Below the pieces are notes generated by a model. It did no database searches and had not been told where the DNA came from. It saw only the letters and a program-made list of their open reading frames with translations. From Bacteroidetes bacterium HGW-Bacteroidetes-6 (GTDB lineage: Bacteria; Bacteroidota; Bacteroidia; Bacteroidales; DTU049), in contig PHDB01000022.1 of NCBI GenBank assembly GCA_002842495.1, positions 1 through 64,000 of the forward strand: 64,000 nt of DNA. Reading direction: 5' to 3'. Shown piece after piece: positions 52,221 to 63,586 of this stretch; position 1 is the stretch's first letter; each line of letters starts with the position of its first letter. The position numbers and the translations under genes are program-made.

Positions 52221-52337
52221 TTATGTGTGTTCAACACTGGAATGCATTTTGCCGAGTCCTAAAGCCGTTGCATTGAGACGCTGGTTTTTCGGACGATCAA
52301 TAAGGCTTTTGATCAAAGTAACACGAATTTTTTTCAT
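52221..52337 (-). CDS. rpmD: 50S ribosomal protein L30, C-terminally truncated
   Basis: A 38-codon gene between rpsE and rplO, in the standard rpmD place. The translation [20 protein letters not shown] continues to [14 protein letters not shown] and then stops. L30 is normally about 58-60 residues; the last 20 or so, which form the final helix and strand, are missing. The sequence after the stop does not restore them in any frame, so this looks like a deletion and not a simple frameshift. It could be a short functional form, a decaying gene or a sequencing or assembly error. Confidence 0.85.
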   Translation of the reverse strand: MKKIRVTLIKSLIDRPKNQRLNATALGLGKMHSSVEHT

Positions 52338-52348
52338 AGCTTCCAATA

Positions 52349-52867
52349 TTAACCGTTAAACACTTGTTCGATTGATATTCCTCTGAGATCGGCAACAGCG
52401 TAAGCATCTTTCAGATTCATGAGAGCGTTTACAGTTGCTTTAACAACGTTGTGGGGATTTGAGGAGCCTTTTGACTTGGCAAGCACGTTTTTAACACCAA
52501 CACTCTCAAGAACAGCACGCATAGCACCACCAGCAATAACGCCAGTACCAGGAGCAGCTGGTTTCAAAAACACATTAGCTCCACCATATTTTCCTGCTTG
52601 TTCGTGAGGAAGAGTTCCGTTGAGAATTCTTACGCGAATCAGATTTTTCTTGGCATCTTCAATACCTTTAGAGATGGCCGAAGTAACTTCTTTGGCTTTT
52701 CCCAATCCGTATCCAACAACACCGTCTTCGTTTCCAACAACTACAATAGCTGAGAAACTGAAAGTACGACCGCCCTTGGTTACTTTGGTAACTCTTTGTA
52801 TGCTTACGAGACGATCCTTGAATTCAATGTCGCTCGATTTTACTTTTTTTACGCTGATATTAGCCAT
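52349..52867 (-). CDS. rpsE: 30S ribosomal protein S5
   Basis: A 172-residue protein important for decoding accuracy. The double-stranded RNA-binding region is [20 protein letters not shown], and [20 protein letters not shown] and [13 protein letters not shown] follow as expected. It lies 5 bp behind rplR. Confidence 0.98.
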   Translation of the reverse strand: MANISVKKVKSSDIEFKDRLVSIQRVTKVTKGGRTFSFSAIVVVGNEDGVVGYGLGKAKEVTSAISKGIEDAKKNLIRVRILNGTLPHEQAGKYGGANVFLKPAAPGTGVIAGGAMRAVLESVGVKNVLAKSKGSSNPHNVVKATVNALMNLKDAYAVADLRGISIEQVFNG

Positions 52868-52872
52868 ATTAC

Positions 52873-53235
52873 TCAGAATTTTAATCCACCTTCTCTGGCC
52901 GCTTCAGCCAAAGCTTTAACTCTACCATGATATTGATAACCATTGCGATCGAAAACAACAGACTGAACTCCGTTGTCTTTCGCCAAATCGGCAATTAATT
53001 TACCAACAAGCTTCGCTTTATCGGTTTTAGTTACCTTTTGATCGGCAACATCTTTCATACGCGAAGATGCTGAAAGCAATGTTTTTCCTGTTTTGTCGTC
53101 AATAAGCTGCACATAAATTTCTTTACAGCTACGGAAGACCGACATACGCGGACGCTCGGCATCGCCGTTCACAACCTTGCGAATGCGCATCTTAATGCGT
53201 TTTCTGCTGAATTCTTTTCTGCTTTTAATAGCCAT
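52873..53235 (-). CDS. rplR: 50S ribosomal protein L18
   Basis: A 120-residue 5S rRNA-binding protein. Typical segments are [20 protein letters not shown] and [20 protein letters not shown], with the usual C-terminus AAREGGLKF. It lies between rplF and rpsE as in other spc operons. Confidence 0.98.
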   Translation of the reverse strand: MAIKSRKEFSRKRIKMRIRKVVNGDAERPRMSVFRSCKEIYVQLIDDKTGKTLLSASSRMKDVADQKVTKTDKAKLVGKLIADLAKDNGVQSVVFDRNGYQYHGRVKALAEAAREGGLKF

Positions 53236-53249
53236 AACTACCTCTTTGT

Positions 53250-53807
53250 TTATTTGGACGCAGCAGCTTTACCGGCCTTGCGACGTAATACTTCTCCAAC
53301 AAATTTAACACCTTTACCTTTGTATGGTTCAGGTTTTCTGAACGAACGAATCTTGCTGGCCACCTGACCAAGCAACTGTTTGTCGAACGATGTGAGAGTA
53401 ATCAAAGGAGCTTTACCTTTTTCGGTAAGTGTTTCAACTTTAACCTCACCCGGAATCTCAAACAAAATGTTGTGTGAATGACCCAAACTCAAATCGAGCA
53501 ACTGCCCGTTATTTGAACATTTGTAACCAACACCGATGAGTTCGAGTTTCGCTGTGAATCCTTCCGAAACACCCTGAACCATATTGGCCAGAAGAGAACG
53601 ATAAAGACCATGATAAGAACGAACTTGCTTTTCGTCGTTGATTCGCTCAATAGTCATTACATTGTTTTCGACATTCACTTTGATTTCAGGTGCAATCTGC
53701 TGCTTTAATTCACCCTTGGGTCCTTTAACAGACACTAGATTTTCGGCAGAGATGTTCACCTGAACACCCGTTGGTATATCAATAATTTTCTTTCCGATCC
53801 TTGACAT
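53250..53807 (-). CDS. rplF: 50S ribosomal protein L6
   Basis: A 185-residue protein near the factor-binding region. It starts [20 protein letters not shown], and its second repeat ends with [20 protein letters not shown] followed by the conserved KAGKAA. Standard spc operon position, with a 20-bp gap after rpsH. Confidence 0.98.
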   Translation of the reverse strand: MSRIGKKIIDIPTGVQVNISAENLVSVKGPKGELKQQIAPEIKVNVENNVMTIERINDEKQVRSYHGLYRSLLANMVQGVSEGFTAKLELIGVGYKCSNNGQLLDLSLGHSHNILFEIPGEVKVETLTEKGKAPLITLTSFDKQLLGQVASKIRSFRKPEPYKGKGVKFVGEVLRRKAGKAAASK

Positions 53808-53827
53808 TGGAATTCCTCCTGTTTAAA

Positions 53828-54226
53828 TTATGAAACGAAACAAACTACTTCGCCTCCAACATTTTCCTTCCTGGCCTGCTTGTCGGTCATCAAGCCTTTC
53901 GACGTACTGATGATTGCAACACCAAGACCATTCATCACACGGGGAAGATCCTGAGCTGCAGAATATTTTCTGAGACCAGGACGGCTAACACGTTTAATGA
54001 GCGAAATAGCCGACTGCTTCGACGTTGGATGATATTTGAGGGCAATCTTCAATTTCTTAGGTATCATGTTTTCTTCAACCTTATAATTGAGGATGTAGCC
54101 GTTTTCGTGCAAAACTTTAGCCATCTCGACCAACATTTTGTTGGAAGGAACTTCCACAAGACGGTGGTTGGCTTTTATAGCGTTTCGAACGCGTGTCAGA
54201 AAATCTGCAATGGGATCCGTTACCAT
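53828..54226 (-). CDS. rpsH: 30S ribosomal protein S8
   Basis: A 132-residue primary 16S rRNA-binding protein. MVTDPIADFLTRVRNAIKAN and the C-terminal AIISTSKGLMTDKQARKENV are characteristic. In Escherichia coli this protein represses the spc operon; no matching site was sought here. Confidence 0.98.
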   Translation of the reverse strand: MVTDPIADFLTRVRNAIKANHRLVEVPSNKMLVEMAKVLHENGYILNYKVEENMIPKKLKIALKYHPTSKQSAISLIKRVSRPGLRKYSAAQDLPRVMNGLGVAIISTSKGLMTDKQARKENVGGEVVCFVS

Positions 54227-54244
54227 GCTATATTATTTTTAAAA

Positions 54245-54514
54245 TTACCAACTTGCTTTTTTTACTCCGGGGATTTCTCCATTGAGAGCCATCTGGCGGA
54301 AATTGATACGCGAGATGCCAAACATACGCATGTAGCCTTTGGGTCTTCCTGTAAGCTTGCAACGATTGTGCAACCGAATGCGCGAAGCATTCTTAGGCAG
54401 CTTCTGCAAACCGATATAATCGCCGGCTGCCTTCATTGCAGCTTTTTTCTCAGCGTATTTATCAACCATTTCCTGCCGCTTAACTTCGCGGGCTTTCATC
54501 GATTCTTTTGCCAT
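54245..54514 (-). CDS. rpsN: 30S ribosomal protein S14, zinc-free form
   Basis: An 89-residue S14 of the long type without the CxxC zinc pairs. [20 protein letters not shown] and the conserved [20 protein letters not shown] followed by [12 protein letters not shown] identify it. It lies 2 bp after rplE. Confidence 0.98.
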   Translation of the reverse strand: MAKESMKAREVKRQEMVDKYAEKKAAMKAAGDYIGLQKLPKNASRIRLHNRCKLTGRPKGYMRMFGISRINFRQMALNGEIPGVKKASW

Positions 54515-54516
54515 AC

Positions 54517-55068
54517 CTAGTGTTTTTTGAATGGGAGACCAAATGCTTTCAACAATGCATGCGATTCTTTATCGGTTGGGGCAGATGTCACAAATGTGAT
54601 ATCCATACCGGTAATTTTATTGATTTTATCAATATTGATTTCCGGAAAGATAATTTGCTCAGTAACACCAAATGTGTAATTGCCACGTCCGTCAAAACCT
54701 TTATCATTAATGCCTCTGAAGTCGCGAATACGAGGAACAGAAACAGAAATCAAACGATCAAGAAATTCGTACATGCGTTCTCCGCGAAGAGTTACACGAA
54801 CCCCTACCTGATTGCCAATACGAACTTTAAAATTCGAAATATCTTTTCTCGATTTTGTAGGAACAGCTTTCTGACCTGTAATATTAGTCATCTCTTCAAC
54901 TGCAAAATCAATCAGTTTTTTATCTGCAACGGCATCGCCAACGCCCTGATTCACTGATATTTTCAGCAAACGAGGAACCTGCATAACAGTACTGTACTGG
55001 AATTCTTCCATCAAAGCAGGAACGATTTCCTTGAGGTACTTCTCTTTGAGTCGGGGAACGTATGTCAT
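54517..55068 (-). CDS. rplE: 50S ribosomal protein L5
   Basis: A 183-residue 5S rRNA-binding protein that contacts the P-site tRNA. Typical segments are [36 protein letters not shown] and [18 protein letters not shown]. Its start overlaps the end of rplX by one base. Confidence 0.98.
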   Translation of the reverse strand: MTYVPRLKEKYLKEIVPALMEEFQYSTVMQVPRLLKISVNQGVGDAVADKKLIDFAVEEMTNITGQKAVPTKSRKDISNFKVRIGNQVGVRVTLRGERMYEFLDRLISVSVPRIRDFRGINDKGFDGRGNYTFGVTEQIIFPEINIDKINKITGMDITFVTSAPTDKESHALLKAFGLPFKKH

Positions 55069-55388
55069 TACTTAATCTCCTCCTTAGATTTTTTCGAATA
55101 TCTTACTATTGTTCCATCTTCTTTCACCTTGCGACCAACACGGGTAACATTACCAGCTTTGTCAACAAGCATCAGATTTGAAATATTGATGGAGGCTTCT
55201 TGTTTCACAATACCGCCCTGGCTATTTTTTGCTGATGGTTTGGTATGCTTTGAAACCATGTTTACACCTTCAACAATAGCTCTGTATTTGTCGGGAAAAA
55301 CTTCAAGCACCCGACCTTCACTGCCGCGGTAGTTACCAGAAACAACCTTAACGTTGTCGCCTTTTTTGATTTTAATCTTTACATTCAT
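55068..55388 (-). CDS. rplX: 50S ribosomal protein L24
   Basis: A 106-residue assembly-initiating protein with a KOW motif: [20 protein letters not shown], followed by [20 protein letters not shown]. Standard position between rplN and rplE. Confidence 0.98.
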   Translation of the reverse strand: MNVKIKIKKGDNVKVVSGNYRGSEGRVLEVFPDKYRAIVEGVNMVSKHTKPSAKNSQGGIVKQEASINISNLMLVDKAGNVTRVGRKVKEDGTIVRYSKKSKEEIK

Positions 55389-55399
55389 AGCTGCGAAAA

Positions 55400-55768
55400 T
55401 TAGAGTACCTCAGGGGCCAGTGAAACAATTTTCATGTACTGCTTGTCGCGCAACTCGCGAGGAACGGGTCCGAAAATACGGGTACCGCGCAACTCATCCG
55501 AAGCACTCAGCAACACCACTGCGTTGTCGTCGAAGCGGATATATGAACCGTCGGGACGACGGATTTCTTTTTTCGTGCGAACAACCACAGCCTTGGTTAC
55601 AGTACCTTTTTTGATGTTTCCGCTGGGGATGGCTGATTTCACCGTTACGATGATTGTGTCGCCCACCGAAGCGTATCTACGCTTGGTGCCACCCAGTACC
55701 CGGATACAAAGCACTTCCTTGGCTCCGCTGTTGTCTGCTACGTTAAGTCTTGATTCCTGCTGTATCAT
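55400..55768 (-). CDS. rplN: 50S ribosomal protein L14
   Basis: A 122-residue protein at the subunit interface. [20 protein letters not shown] and the C-terminal [19 protein letters not shown] are family hallmarks. It lies 2 bp after rpsQ. Confidence 0.98.
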   Translation of the reverse strand: MIQQESRLNVADNSGAKEVLCIRVLGGTKRRYASVGDTIIVTVKSAIPSGNIKKGTVTKAVVVRTKKEIRRPDGSYIRFDDNAVVLLSASDELRGTRIFGPVPRELRDKQYMKIVSLAPEVL

Positions 55769-55770
55769 GG

Positions 55771-56031
55771 TTATTTTGCCTTTTCGATTATTTCAATGAG
55801 TCTCCAACGTTTGAGCTTGCTCAAAGGACGGGTCTCCATAATTGCAACCTTGTCGCCAATTTTGCATTCGTTTGCTTCATCGTGAGCCACAAATGTTGAG
55901 GTCTTCTTGATAAACTTTCCATATTTTGGATGCTTCAGGCGACGTTCGACGAGAACAACAATAGATTTATCCATTTTATTACTGGTAACTATTCCTACTC
56001 TCTCTTTCCGTAAATTTCTTTCCATTTCCAT
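55771..56031 (-). CDS. rpsQ: 30S ribosomal protein S17
   Basis: An 86-residue OB-fold protein that binds helix 11 of 16S r[23 protein letters not shown] and [20 protein letters not shown] are the conserved parts. Standard position after rpmC. Confidence 0.98.
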   Translation of the reverse strand: MEMERNLRKERVGIVTSNKMDKSIVVLVERRLKHPKYGKFIKKTSTFVAHDEANECKIGDKVAIMETRPLSKLKRWRLIEIIEKAK

Positions 56032-56042
56032 TATAGCTGAAA

Positions 56043-56240
56043 TTACTTGATTTCCAATTCACGATTGCGCAACTCGGTCATTATGCGCGCCACTGTCTTT
56101 TTCGTCAGACCGATAACGCCGGGGTTGTCCAAGGGATTAACGGCATGGCTCATATGCAACTTTGCAAGCTGCTTTCTTTCCTCTACCAGTCGCTCCTTGA
56201 GCTCGTCGGTTGTCATTTCTTTTATTACTGCTGTCTTCAT
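56043..56240 (-). CDS. rpmC: 50S ribosomal protein L29
   Basis: A 65-residue two-helix protein at the tunnel exit, where it helps to form the docking site for trigger factor. The pattern is [20 protein letters not shown] followed by the C-terminal helix with [15 protein letters not shown]. Lies between rplP and rpsQ. Confidence 0.97.
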   Translation of the reverse strand: MKTAVIKEMTTDELKERLVEERKQLAKLHMSHAVNPLDNPGVIGLTKKTVARIMTELRNRELEIK

Positions 56241-56260
56241 AGCGATTCTGATTTAAAGGA

Positions 56261-56683
56261 CTATAGTTCGATAAAATCCCTGCGAACAATAAACTTGGTT
56301 TTCACCGGAAGTTTCTGCGCTGCAAGACGCAATGCTTCTTTGGCGACTTCGAGAGAAACCCCCTCGGCTTCGAACAAAATACGACCCGGAGCTACCGGAG
56401 CTACAAAATATTCGGGAGCACCTTTACCTTTACCCATACGAACTTCGTTTGGCTTTTTAGTAATAGGTTTGTCAGGGAATATGCGAATCCAGATTTGTCC
56501 TTCACGTTTCATATAACGAGTAACTGCCTGACGGGCTGCTTCTATTTGGCGACCAGTGAGCCAGGCTTCTTCCAGTGTCTTCAATCCGAAGGATCCGAAT
56601 GCCAACTGATGTCCACGCTGGGAAATCCCCTTGATGCAGTTTTTCTGTACTCTTCTGAATTTGGTTTTCTTTGGCTGTAACAT
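56261..56683 (-). CDS. rplP: 50S ribosomal protein L16
   Basis: A 140-residue late-assembly protein near the A site. [40 protein letters not shown] and [18 protein letters not shown] are as expected for the family. It lies 12 bp after rpsC. Confidence 0.98.
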   Translation of the reverse strand: MLQPKKTKFRRVQKNCIKGISQRGHQLAFGSFGLKTLEEAWLTGRQIEAARQAVTRYMKREGQIWIRIFPDKPITKKPNEVRMGKGKGAPEYFVAPVAPGRILFEAEGVSLEVAKEALRLAAQKLPVKTKFIVRRDFIEL

Positions 56684-56695
56684 TGATCTTCAGTT

Positions 56696-57475
56696 TTATG
56701 AGTTGGCACTATTCTTTTTTCCACCGCCACGATTGCGGTTGAAATTCTGATTACCTCCACCACGGTTGTTATTGTTGCCACCGCTGCGGCCGCCATCACG
56801 ACGTTGTTTTTTGTCAGTACGGGGAGCTTCGATTCCATAGAAATCGGGCTTTCCGAACATTTCGCCTTTGCAAATCCAGACTTTGATTCCCAAACGACCA
56901 TATGTAGTGTGAGCTTCCGATCTTGCATAGTCGATATCAGCACGCAATGTATGAAGTGGTGTACGTCCTTCTTTGTAATGTTCTGTACGGCTCATTTCGG
57001 CTCCACCGATACGACCAGAAATAGACACTTTCATTCCTTCGGCACCCATACGCATTGTTGATGCAACAGATGTTTTGATGGCTTTTCTGTGCGACATGCG
57101 TCCTTCGATCTGACGTGCAATATTGTTAGCTACAAGAACAGCTTCCATTTCGGGGCGTTTCACCTCTGAAATATTGATTTGTACTTCTTTCTGAGTCAAT
57201 TTTTTGAGTTCTTCACGAAGTTCATCAACATCTTTACCTTTTTGTCCGATAATGAAACCGGGCTTTGCAGTATGAATGGTTACAGTAACAAGCTTCACGC
57301 TACGTTCGATGAAGATTTTTGATACATTGGCTTTTGCCAGACGTACATTAAGATACTTACGAATCTTGTTGTCTTCTACCAGTTTTTCGCCAAAGGTTTT
57401 ACCTCCGTACCAAATGGAATCCCATCCGCGCGTAATTCCAAGTCTGTTGCCTATCGGGTTAGTTTTTTGTCCCAT
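56696..57475 (-). CDS. rpsC: 30S ribosomal protein S3 with Gly/Asn/Arg-rich tail
   Basis: A 259-residue protein at the mRNA entry site. The KH domain has [20 protein letters not shown], and the C-terminal domain ends at about residue 220 with GVKVWI-like [15 protein letters not shown]. The last 35 residues are of low complexity, with runs of Asn and the RGG-type units [20 protein letters not shown]. The family normally ends earlier or with a short basic tail. Standard position between rplV and rplP. Confidence 0.97.
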   Translation of the reverse strand: MGQKTNPIGNRLGITRGWDSIWYGGKTFGEKLVEDNKIRKYLNVRLAKANVSKIFIERSVKLVTVTIHTAKPGFIIGQKGKDVDELREELKKLTQKEVQINISEVKRPEMEAVLVANNIARQIEGRMSHRKAIKTSVASTMRMGAEGMKVSISGRIGGAEMSRTEHYKEGRTPLHTLRADIDYARSEAHTTYGRLGIKVWICKGEMFGKPDFYGIEAPRTDKKQRRDGGRSGGNNNNRGGGNQNFNRNRGGGKKNSANS

Positions 57476-57481
57476 TATATA

Positions 57482-57910
57482 CTATTCTTGTGATTCAACT
57501 TTGGATTGTTCTTCGAAACGGCTTCCGAGCTCAATTGTAACATGATTTGAGCGTTTGCGGATGCGGTGTGCACGTCCTTGCGGAGCGGGCTGAATACGCT
57601 TAAGCATTCTTGCACCATCAACACTAACACTTTTAACATACAATCCGGCATCCTCAATTCTTACTTTGTTGTCGGTTTTCTGCTGCCAGTTGTTAATGGC
57701 AGATGTCAACAATTTATAGAGGTATTCCGATGAACCGTTTACAGTTGTCTTCAGCATAGCCAAAGCAATATCTGCATTTTTACCTTTCAACTGGCGTACA
57801 ACAGGACGCATCTTACGAGGCGACACAGGACATCCGGTCAATCGGGCTGTATATTGACTTTTCTTTGCTTCTTTGCGCTTTTCGGCACTTATCCTTTTTC
57901 TAGCTCCCAT
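57482..57910 (-). CDS. rplV: 50S ribosomal protein L22
   Basis: A 142-residue protein whose beta-hairpin lines the exit tunnel. The conserved regions are TGCPVSPRKMRPVVRQLKGK and the hairpin RIQPAPQGRAHRIRKRSNHV. The N-terminus is a few residues longer than in Escherichia coli, and the C-terminus has an acidic extension of about 15 residues. Confidence 0.98.
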   Translation of the reverse strand: MGARKRISAEKRKEAKKSQYTARLTGCPVSPRKMRPVVRQLKGKNADIALAMLKTTVNGSSEYLYKLLTSAINNWQQKTDNKVRIEDAGLYVKSVSVDGARMLKRIQPAPQGRAHRIRKRSNHVTIELGSRFEEQSKVESQE

Positions 57911-57929
57911 GACAATTACCTTTTAATGA

Positions 57930-58193
57930 TTATTTCTTACCAGCATGGCCACGGAAAATGCGTGTGGGCGAAAATTCTCCCAATTTATGCCCTACCATGT
58001 TTTCGGTTACATACACAGGAACAAACTTTATCCCGTTGTGGACACCGATTGTTATACCGACAAAATCGGGTGTTATCATCGATGCGCGCGACCAGGTATT
58101 GATGGTGGTCTTTTTTCCGGATTCCTGTGCTTCGAGAACTCTTTTCTCAAGTTTATGGTGCACGAAAGGACCTTTTTTCAATGAGCGACTCAT
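57930..58193 (-). CDS. rpsS: 30S ribosomal protein S19
   Basis: An 87-residue head protein. [20 protein letters not shown] and [20 protein letters not shown] are diagnostic. It lies between rplB and rplV in the S10 operon order. Confidence 0.98.
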   Translation of the reverse strand: MSRSLKKGPFVHHKLEKRVLEAQESGKKTTINTWSRASMITPDFVGITIGVHNGIKFVPVYVTENMVGHKLGEFSPTRIFRGHAGKK

Positions 58194-58205
58194 AGTGTAT
58201 CCCTG

Positions 58206-59027
58206 TTATTTTTTACGTCTTTCAATAATGAATTTATCGGAAGCTTTTTTCCCGCGGGTTTTATAACCCTTTGAAGGAACTCCCTTGCGTGTACGTGGGT
58301 GTCCACCCGTTGAACGACCTTCACCACCACCCATAGGGTGATCGACAGGGTTCATGGCTACACCACGGTTGCGAGGTCTGCGACCTTGCCAACGTGAACG
58401 ACCAGCTTTCCCGCTAACCTCCAGGTTATGCTCCGGATTCGAAACAGAACCAACAGTTGCACGGCAGGTTTGAAGAATCAAACGTGTTTCGCCACTGGGC
58501 ATCTTCAGTACAGCATATTTACCGTCACGCGACAGCAACTGAGCGTAGGAACCTGCGCTGCGTGCAAGTTTTGCACCCTGACCAGGATTAAGCTCAATAT
58601 TGTGAACTACAGTTCCGAAAGGAATTTCGCTCAGGTACATTGTATTTCCGATTTCCGGAGCAACACCTCTACCTGCAACAAGTTCCTGACCAACCTGCAG
58701 TCCCTGCGGAGCAATAATATAGCGCTTTTCACCATCTTTATAAAACAACAATGCTATACGTGCACTGCGGTTTGGATCATATTCAATGGTTTGAACAATA
58801 GCTGGAATGCCTTCTTTATCCCTTTTGAAATCGATGATACGATACATCTTTTTATGACCACCGCCAATATAGCGCATGGTCATCTTGCCGGTTTGGTTTC
58901 TACCACCGGTTCTTTTCTTGGGAACTACCAGGCTTTTTTCCGGAGCCGTTGCCGTTATTTCATCGTACGAACTGATCAGCTTAAATCGTTGGCTGGGAGT
59001 CGTCGGTTTGTATTTTTTCAGTCCCAT
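58206..59027 (-). CDS. rplB: 50S ribosomal protein L2
   Basis: A 273-residue protein needed for subunit association and peptidyl transfer. The key segment [20 protein letters not shown] includes the conserved histidine, and [20 protein letters not shown] is the normal N-terminus. It lies 15 bp after rplW. Confidence 0.98.
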   Translation of the reverse strand: MGLKKYKPTTPSQRFKLISSYDEITATAPEKSLVVPKKRTGGRNQTGKMTMRYIGGGHKKMYRIIDFKRDKEGIPAIVQTIEYDPNRSARIALLFYKDGEKRYIIAPQGLQVGQELVAGRGVAPEIGNTMYLSEIPFGTVVHNIELNPGQGAKLARSAGSYAQLLSRDGKYAVLKMPSGETRLILQTCRATVGSVSNPEHNLEVSGKAGRSRWQGRRPRNRGVAMNPVDHPMGGGEGRSTGGHPRTRKGVPSKGYKTRGKKASDKFIIERRKK

Positions 59028-59042
59028 CTCTGGTTTTTATAT

Positions 59043-59333
59043 TTAAACGTTACTGTAAAAGTCAATTTTTTCGCCTGCTTTTAGTGTGATGATGGCTTTT
59101 TTAAACGCGTTTGTGCGTCCACTCACCCATCCTCTACGGGTACCGCGAAACTTTCGTTTGCCCGCATATATCATGGTGTTAACTTCAACAACATGAACTC
59201 CGTATAAAGACTCAACCGCCTCCTTAATCTGAATTTTGTTGGCTGTTTTATAAACAATAAAACCAAACTGATTCAGTTGCTCGTTCTTGGCTGTCATCTT
59301 TTCCGTTACCAATGGTCTAATTAATACGTCCAT
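59043..59333 (-). CDS. rplW: 50S ribosomal protein L23
   Basis: A 96-residue exit-tunnel protein that docks trigger factor and SRP. IRPLVTEKMTAKNEQLNQFG, VESLYGVHVVEVNTMIYAGK and GWVSGRTNAFKKAIITLKAG are conserved. There is a 36-bp gap to rplD, the longest between neighbours in this part of the operon. Confidence 0.98.
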   Translation of the reverse strand: MDVLIRPLVTEKMTAKNEQLNQFGFIVYKTANKIQIKEAVESLYGVHVVEVNTMIYAGKRKFRGTRRGWVSGRTNAFKKAIITLKAGEKIDFYSNV

Positions 59334-59369
59334 TTTTTAACAATTTTAGTTCACTTCCTGAAGTCATTT

Positions 59370-60005
59370 TTATTCTTCACCCAAAAAAATCGAGTCCAAT
59401 TTTGTCAAACTTGCTTCCGAAATAAAGACAACCTGAGCATTCAAAATATCGTAAGTGTTTAATTTCGAAGCTGTTACCACCTTTACTTTCTTCAAATTTC
59501 GGGACGACAAATATACGTTATTATTTGAATCATCCAACACAAATAATGATTTTTTTTGTGTTAATTCAAAATTTTTCAGAATTTCGATGAAATTTTTAGT
59601 CTTAGGTTGTTCCATTTCAACGCCTTCAATAACTTTGATAGCATCTTCAACAACTTTGTAAGAAAGAGCACTCTTGCGGGCAAGAACTTTCACTTTCTTA
59701 TTTACTTTAAAACCATAGTCGCGTGGGTGAGGACCAAAAGCACGAGCTCCACCATGAAGTAATGGCGATTTAACGTCGCCACGACGGGCTCCACCGGTTC
59801 CCTTCTGGCGGAATAGTTTACGTGTACTTCCACTCAGGTCGCTACGCTCCCTGCTATCGTGGGTTCCTTGACGCTGGTCGGCCAATATCCTTTTCACATC
59901 AAGATAGATGGCATGATCGTTGGGCGTGATGGCGAAAATTTCGTCATTCAAAACAGCCGTTTTACTGCTGGCTTTGCCACTGGTGTTATATACTTTTACT
60001 TCCAT
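59370..60005 (-). CDS. rplD: 50S ribosomal protein L4
   Basis: A 211-residue protein whose loop lines the exit tunnel. The loop region is [20 protein letters not shown], followed by [19 protein letters not shown]. The start overlaps the rplC stop by ten bases, so the two are translationally coupled. L4 autoregulates the S10 operon in some bacteria. Confidence 0.98.
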   Translation of the reverse strand: MEVKVYNTSGKASSKTAVLNDEIFAITPNDHAIYLDVKRILADQRQGTHDSRERSDLSGSTRKLFRQKGTGGARRGDVKSPLLHGGARAFGPHPRDYGFKVNKKVKVLARKSALSYKVVEDAIKVIEGVEMEQPKTKNFIEILKNFELTQKKSLFVLDDSNNNVYLSSRNLKKVKVVTASKLNTYDILNAQVVFISEASLTKLDSIFLGEE

Positions 60006-60625
60006 CTTTCTAAAATTACGTATGAACCATTAGCGCCGGCAACCGAACCTTTAATAAGAATAAGATTCTTTTCCGGCATTATTTTTACAATCTGGAGGTT
60101 AATCATTTTAACCCGCTGCGATCCATCGTGACCTGCCATGCGCATACCTTTAAACACACGACTGGGATAAGATGATGCTCCAATAGAACCTGGTGCACGT
60201 CCGCGGTTGTGCTGACCGTGAGTCGCGTCATTCACACCCCGGAAGCCATGACGTTTTACAACACCCTGAAAACCTTTTCCTTTTGAAGTTCCTACAACAT
60301 CAATGAATTCACCTTCAATAAAAACATCAACTGTAACAAAGTCGCCCAACGATTTCTGGTGACCTTCCTCAAAACGAGAAAATTCGCGCAAAATACGTTT
60401 AGGTGATGTGCCGGCCTTCTCAAAATGGCCTTTCATAGCTTTCGATGTTCTTTTTTCTTTCTTGTCGTCGTAAGCAAGCTGTATGGCATCATAACCGTCA
60501 GTTTGCTTGGTCTTGACCTGAGTCACGACGCAAGGACCTGCTTCAATAACTGTGCATGGAATTATCTTTCCAGAGGCATCGTGAAAGCTGGTCATACCGA
60601 TTTTTTTTCCAATTAAACCTGACAT
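59996..60625 (-). CDS. rplC: 50S ribosomal protein L3
   Basis: A 209-residue early-assembly protein. [40 protein letters not shown] and [20 protein letters not shown] include the segment that contacts the peptidyl transferase centre. It lies 18 bp behind rpsJ. Confidence 0.98.
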   Translation of the reverse strand: MSGLIGKKIGMTSFHDASGKIIPCTVIEAGPCVVTQVKTKQTDGYDAIQLAYDDKKEKRTSKAMKGHFEKAGTSPKRILREFSRFEEGHQKSLGDFVTVDVFIEGEFIDVVGTSKGKGFQGVVKRHGFRGVNDATHGQHNRGRAPGSIGASSYPSRVFKGMRMAGHDGSQRVKMINLQIVKIMPEKNLILIKGSVAGANGSYVILERWK

Positions 60626-60643
60626 GTTATCTTGTTTTAGTAA

Positions 60644-60976
60644 TTACACTTTGATCTCGATTTCCACACCACGTGGCAATTCGAGTTTCATCAACTCATC
60701 GATGGTCTTCGATTGCTGATTGTAGTAAATATCGATAAGACGCTTGTAGGTAAAAAGCTGGAATTGTTCGCGGGCTTTTTTGTTTACAAATGTCGATCGG
60801 TTTACGGTGAAAAACTTCTTGTCGGTTGGAAGCGGAATAGGTCCGTTCACAACAGCATTGGTAGCTTTCACAATCTTAACAATCTTCTCAGCAGATTTAT
60901 CCACTAAGTAGTGATCGTACGATTTAAGCTTGATTCTGATTTTTTGACTCACGGTATTGTACTTTTTGTTTGACAA
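60644..60976 (-). CDS. rpsJ: 30S ribosomal protein S10
   Basis: A 110-residue protein, slightly longer than the usual 102-103 because of extra N-terminal residues before [21 protein letters not shown]10 also takes part in antitermination with NusB in other bacteria. It lies 7 bp behind fusA: no tuf gene lies between them, as is common in Bacteroidota. Confidence 0.97.
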   Translation of the reverse strand: MSNKKYNTVSQKIRIKLKSYDHYLVDKSAEKIVKIVKATNAVVNGPIPLPTDKKFFTVNRSTFVNKKAREQFQLFTYKRLIDIYYNQQSKTIDELMKLELPRGVEIEIKV

Positions 60977-60983
60977 TTTCTTT

Positions 60984-63086
60984 TTAAAATGACACCTTGA
61001 TGCCCTTCATCCTGAAAATAATATCCTGGGCTAGCTCAGGAGGTGTTATATTGTAATGCGAAAATTCCATGCTCGACGTAGCCCTGCCCGAAGTAAGACT
61101 ACGCAATGTTGTCACGTAACCAAATGTTTCTCCGAGAGGAATAACTGCTTTAACTGCACTTGCATTCATCACATTTTCAATTCCGGTAATTTCGCCTCTG
61201 CGACGATTAATATCGCCTGTAACGTCGCCAACATACTCCTCGGGAGTTACCACTTCGAGTTTCATGATAGGTTCGAGCAGGTTGTTTTTTATTTTCCTAG
61301 AAGCTTCTTTGAAAGCAATGTTGCCACAAATTTCAAAAGCCAGTGTATCGCTATCGGCTTCGTGGGTAACTGCATCCAGCAACTCAACCTTTGCACAAAA
61401 AACAGGATAACCAGCCATGACACCTGTTTCCATTGCTGATTTAATTCCTTTCTCAACTGCAGCTGCATGTTCTTTCGACAATATGCCCTGACGAACATTA
61501 TTAACAAACTGCAGCCCCTTTGCATTCACAGGAGCAGGGGAAACTTTGATTTCGATTTCGGCAAATTTTCCACGTCCGCCACTTTGCTTGCGATACGATT
61601 CGCGATGAATGATAGTACCCGCAACAGCTTCGCGATATGCAACCTGCGGCTTTCCTAGTGTACATTCAACTTTCGACTCACGACGCAAACGATCTACAAT
61701 AATATCGAGATGAAGTTCGCCCATACCACTAATAATAGTCTGACCGGTTTCGTCATCAGCACGAACAGTGAAAGTAGGATCTTCTTCAGCCAGTTTTTGC
61801 AGGCTCGAACCTAATTTATCAAGGTCGTTTTGAGTTTTAGGTTCAATAGCGATACTTACGACAGGTTCGGGAAACTGCATGGTTTCGAGCATCAACGGAT
61901 TGCGCTCGTCGCACAAAGTATCGCCCGTTTTCACATTCCGCAATCCAATAATTGCTCCGATGTCGCCAGCTTCGAGAGTATCGACAGCATTCTGTTTGTT
62001 TGAATGCATGCGAATAAGACGCGAAACCCGTTCTTTCTGTTCAGTAGAACTATTGTACACCATCATTCCACTCTGAAGCGAACCACTATAAACACGGGTA
62101 AATGCCAAACGACCCACATAGGAATCGTTGACAATTTTAAATACCAAAGCGCAAAGTTTTCCTTCGGTTGTACAATGACGATTTTCTTTTTCGTCGTTTT
62201 TCGGGTTGACTCCTACAACAGGAGCAATATCTAGTGGCGAAGGCAAGTATTGGACAATCCCATCAATAAGCTTCTGAACTCCCATGTTGTGGAAAGAAGA
62301 ACCGCAGAAAACAGGAAAAGCCCTGCTTTCGAGCGTGGCTTTACGTAACTGGTTTAGGATTTCGCTTTCGGAGATAGAATCCGGATTTTCAATATACTTT
62401 TCGAAGAGTTCCGGATTTTCTTCAGCGGCACCTTCTATCAGTTTCAGCCTGTATTCCTCCACTATTTTAAGCATATGTTCCGGTACAGGAATTTCGGAAT
62501 ATTCTTTACCCAAACTTTCCTGATCCCAAACATAAGCTTTGTTTTCAATCAAATCAACCAGACCGGTAAACTCATCTTCCTCAATAATAGGCACTTGTAC
62601 AGGGATAGGATTACCACCCAGCTTTTCAGCAATCTGTGTAACAACCCTGAAAAAATCGGCACCCTGACGATCCATCTTATTCACATAGCAAATGCGAGGC
62701 ACTTTATATTTGTTGGCCTGACGCCAAACGGTTTCGCTTTGCGGCTGAACGGCACCAACAGCACAAAATACTGCTACAGCACCATCGAGAACGCGAAGCG
62801 ATCGCTCCACTTCTACAGTGAAATCGACATGCCCCGGAGTGTCAATGATATTTACCTGATATTTCTGATCGTTCGAAACCCAATAAACAGTTGTGGCAGC
62901 TGAAGTAATAGTAATTCCACGTTCCTGTTCCTGAATCATCCAATCCATGGTAGCAGTACCGTCATCCACTTCCCCAATTTCGTAATTGACTCCGGAATAA
63001 TACAAAATGCGTTCTGTCGTCGTCGTCTTACCGGCGTCGATATGAGCCATAATGCCAATGTTCCTTATATGAGTCAATTCAGCCAC
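60984..63086 (-). CDS. fusA: Elongation factor G
   Basis: A 700-residue translocation GTPase. G1 [15 protein letters not shown], the switch region [16 protein letters not shown]3 DTPGHVDF and G4 NKMDRQGAD are intact, and the domain IV-V region with [20 protein letters not shown] is complete. The length is normal. It lies 8 bp after rpsG and 7 bp before rpsJ, joining the str and S10 operons. Confidence 0.98.
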   Translation of the reverse strand: MAELTHIRNIGIMAHIDAGKTTTTERILYYSGVNYEIGEVDDGTATMDWMIQEQERGITITSAATTVYWVSNDQKYQVNIIDTPGHVDFTVEVERSLRVLDGAVAVFCAVGAVQPQSETVWRQANKYKVPRICYVNKMDRQGADFFRVVTQIAEKLGGNPIPVQVPIIEEDEFTGLVDLIENKAYVWDQESLGKEYSEIPVPEHMLKIVEEYRLKLIEGAAEENPELFEKYIENPDSISESEILNQLRKATLESRAFPVFCGSSFHNMGVQKLIDGIVQYLPSPLDIAPVVGVNPKNDEKENRHCTTEGKLCALVFKIVNDSYVGRLAFTRVYSGSLQSGMMVYNSSTEQKERVSRLIRMHSNKQNAVDTLEAGDIGAIIGLRNVKTGDTLCDERNPLMLETMQFPEPVVSIAIEPKTQNDLDKLGSSLQKLAEEDPTFTVRADDETGQTIISGMGELHLDIIVDRLRRESKVECTLGKPQVAYREAVAGTIIHRESYRKQSGGRGKFAEIEIKVSPAPVNAKGLQFVNNVRQGILSKEHAAAVEKGIKSAMETGVMAGYPVFCAKVELLDAVTHEADSDTLAFEICGNIAFKEASRKIKNNLLEPIMKLEVVTPEEYVGDVTGDINRRRGEITGIENVMNASAVKAVIPLGETFGYVTTLRSLTSGRATSSMEFSHYNITPPELAQDIIFRMKGIKVSF

Positions 63087-63094
63087 GGTGTTCC

Positions 63095-63562
63095 TTAGAA
63101 TCTGAAATGCGAAAAAGCCTTGTTGGCTTCTGCCATGCGGTGAATATCTTCTTTACGTTTGAAAGCCGAACCTTCTTCTTTGTAAGCAGCCATGATTTCG
63201 CCAGCCAGTTTTGAGGCCATTGATTTTTCATGACGTTTACGAGCGAAGCCGATAAGGTGCTTCATACCGATACTACTTTTACGTTCGGCTCTGATTTCTG
63301 AAGGAATCTGAAAAGTGGCACCACCAATGCGGCGGCTACGTACTTCAACCGAAGGTGTAACATTTTCAAGTGCCTTTTTGAACACTTCGAGTCCGTCTTC
63401 TTTGGTTTTTTCGGCTACTTGATCGATTGCATCATAAAAAATCTTGTAAGAACTGTTCTTTTTCCCACTATACATGAGATTGTTCACAAATTTTGTCACC
63501 AATTGGTCACCGAATTTGGGATCAGGAAGAATAATTCTCTTTTTTGGTTTTGCTTTTCTCAT
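63095..63562 (-). CDS. rpsG: 30S ribosomal protein S7
   Basis: A 155-residue head-organising protein. Conserved regions are [40 protein letters not shown] and the C-terminal [18 protein letters not shown]. It lies 24 bp behind rpsL. Confidence 0.98.
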   Translation of the reverse strand: MRKAKPKKRIILPDPKFGDQLVTKFVNNLMYSGKKNSSYKIFYDAIDQVAEKTKEDGLEVFKKALENVTPSVEVRSRRIGGATFQIPSEIRAERKSSIGMKHLIGFARKRHEKSMASKLAGEIMAAYKEEGSAFKRKEDIHRMAEANKAFSHFRF

Positions 63563-63586
63563 ATCGTCGCGATATTATTATGAAAA

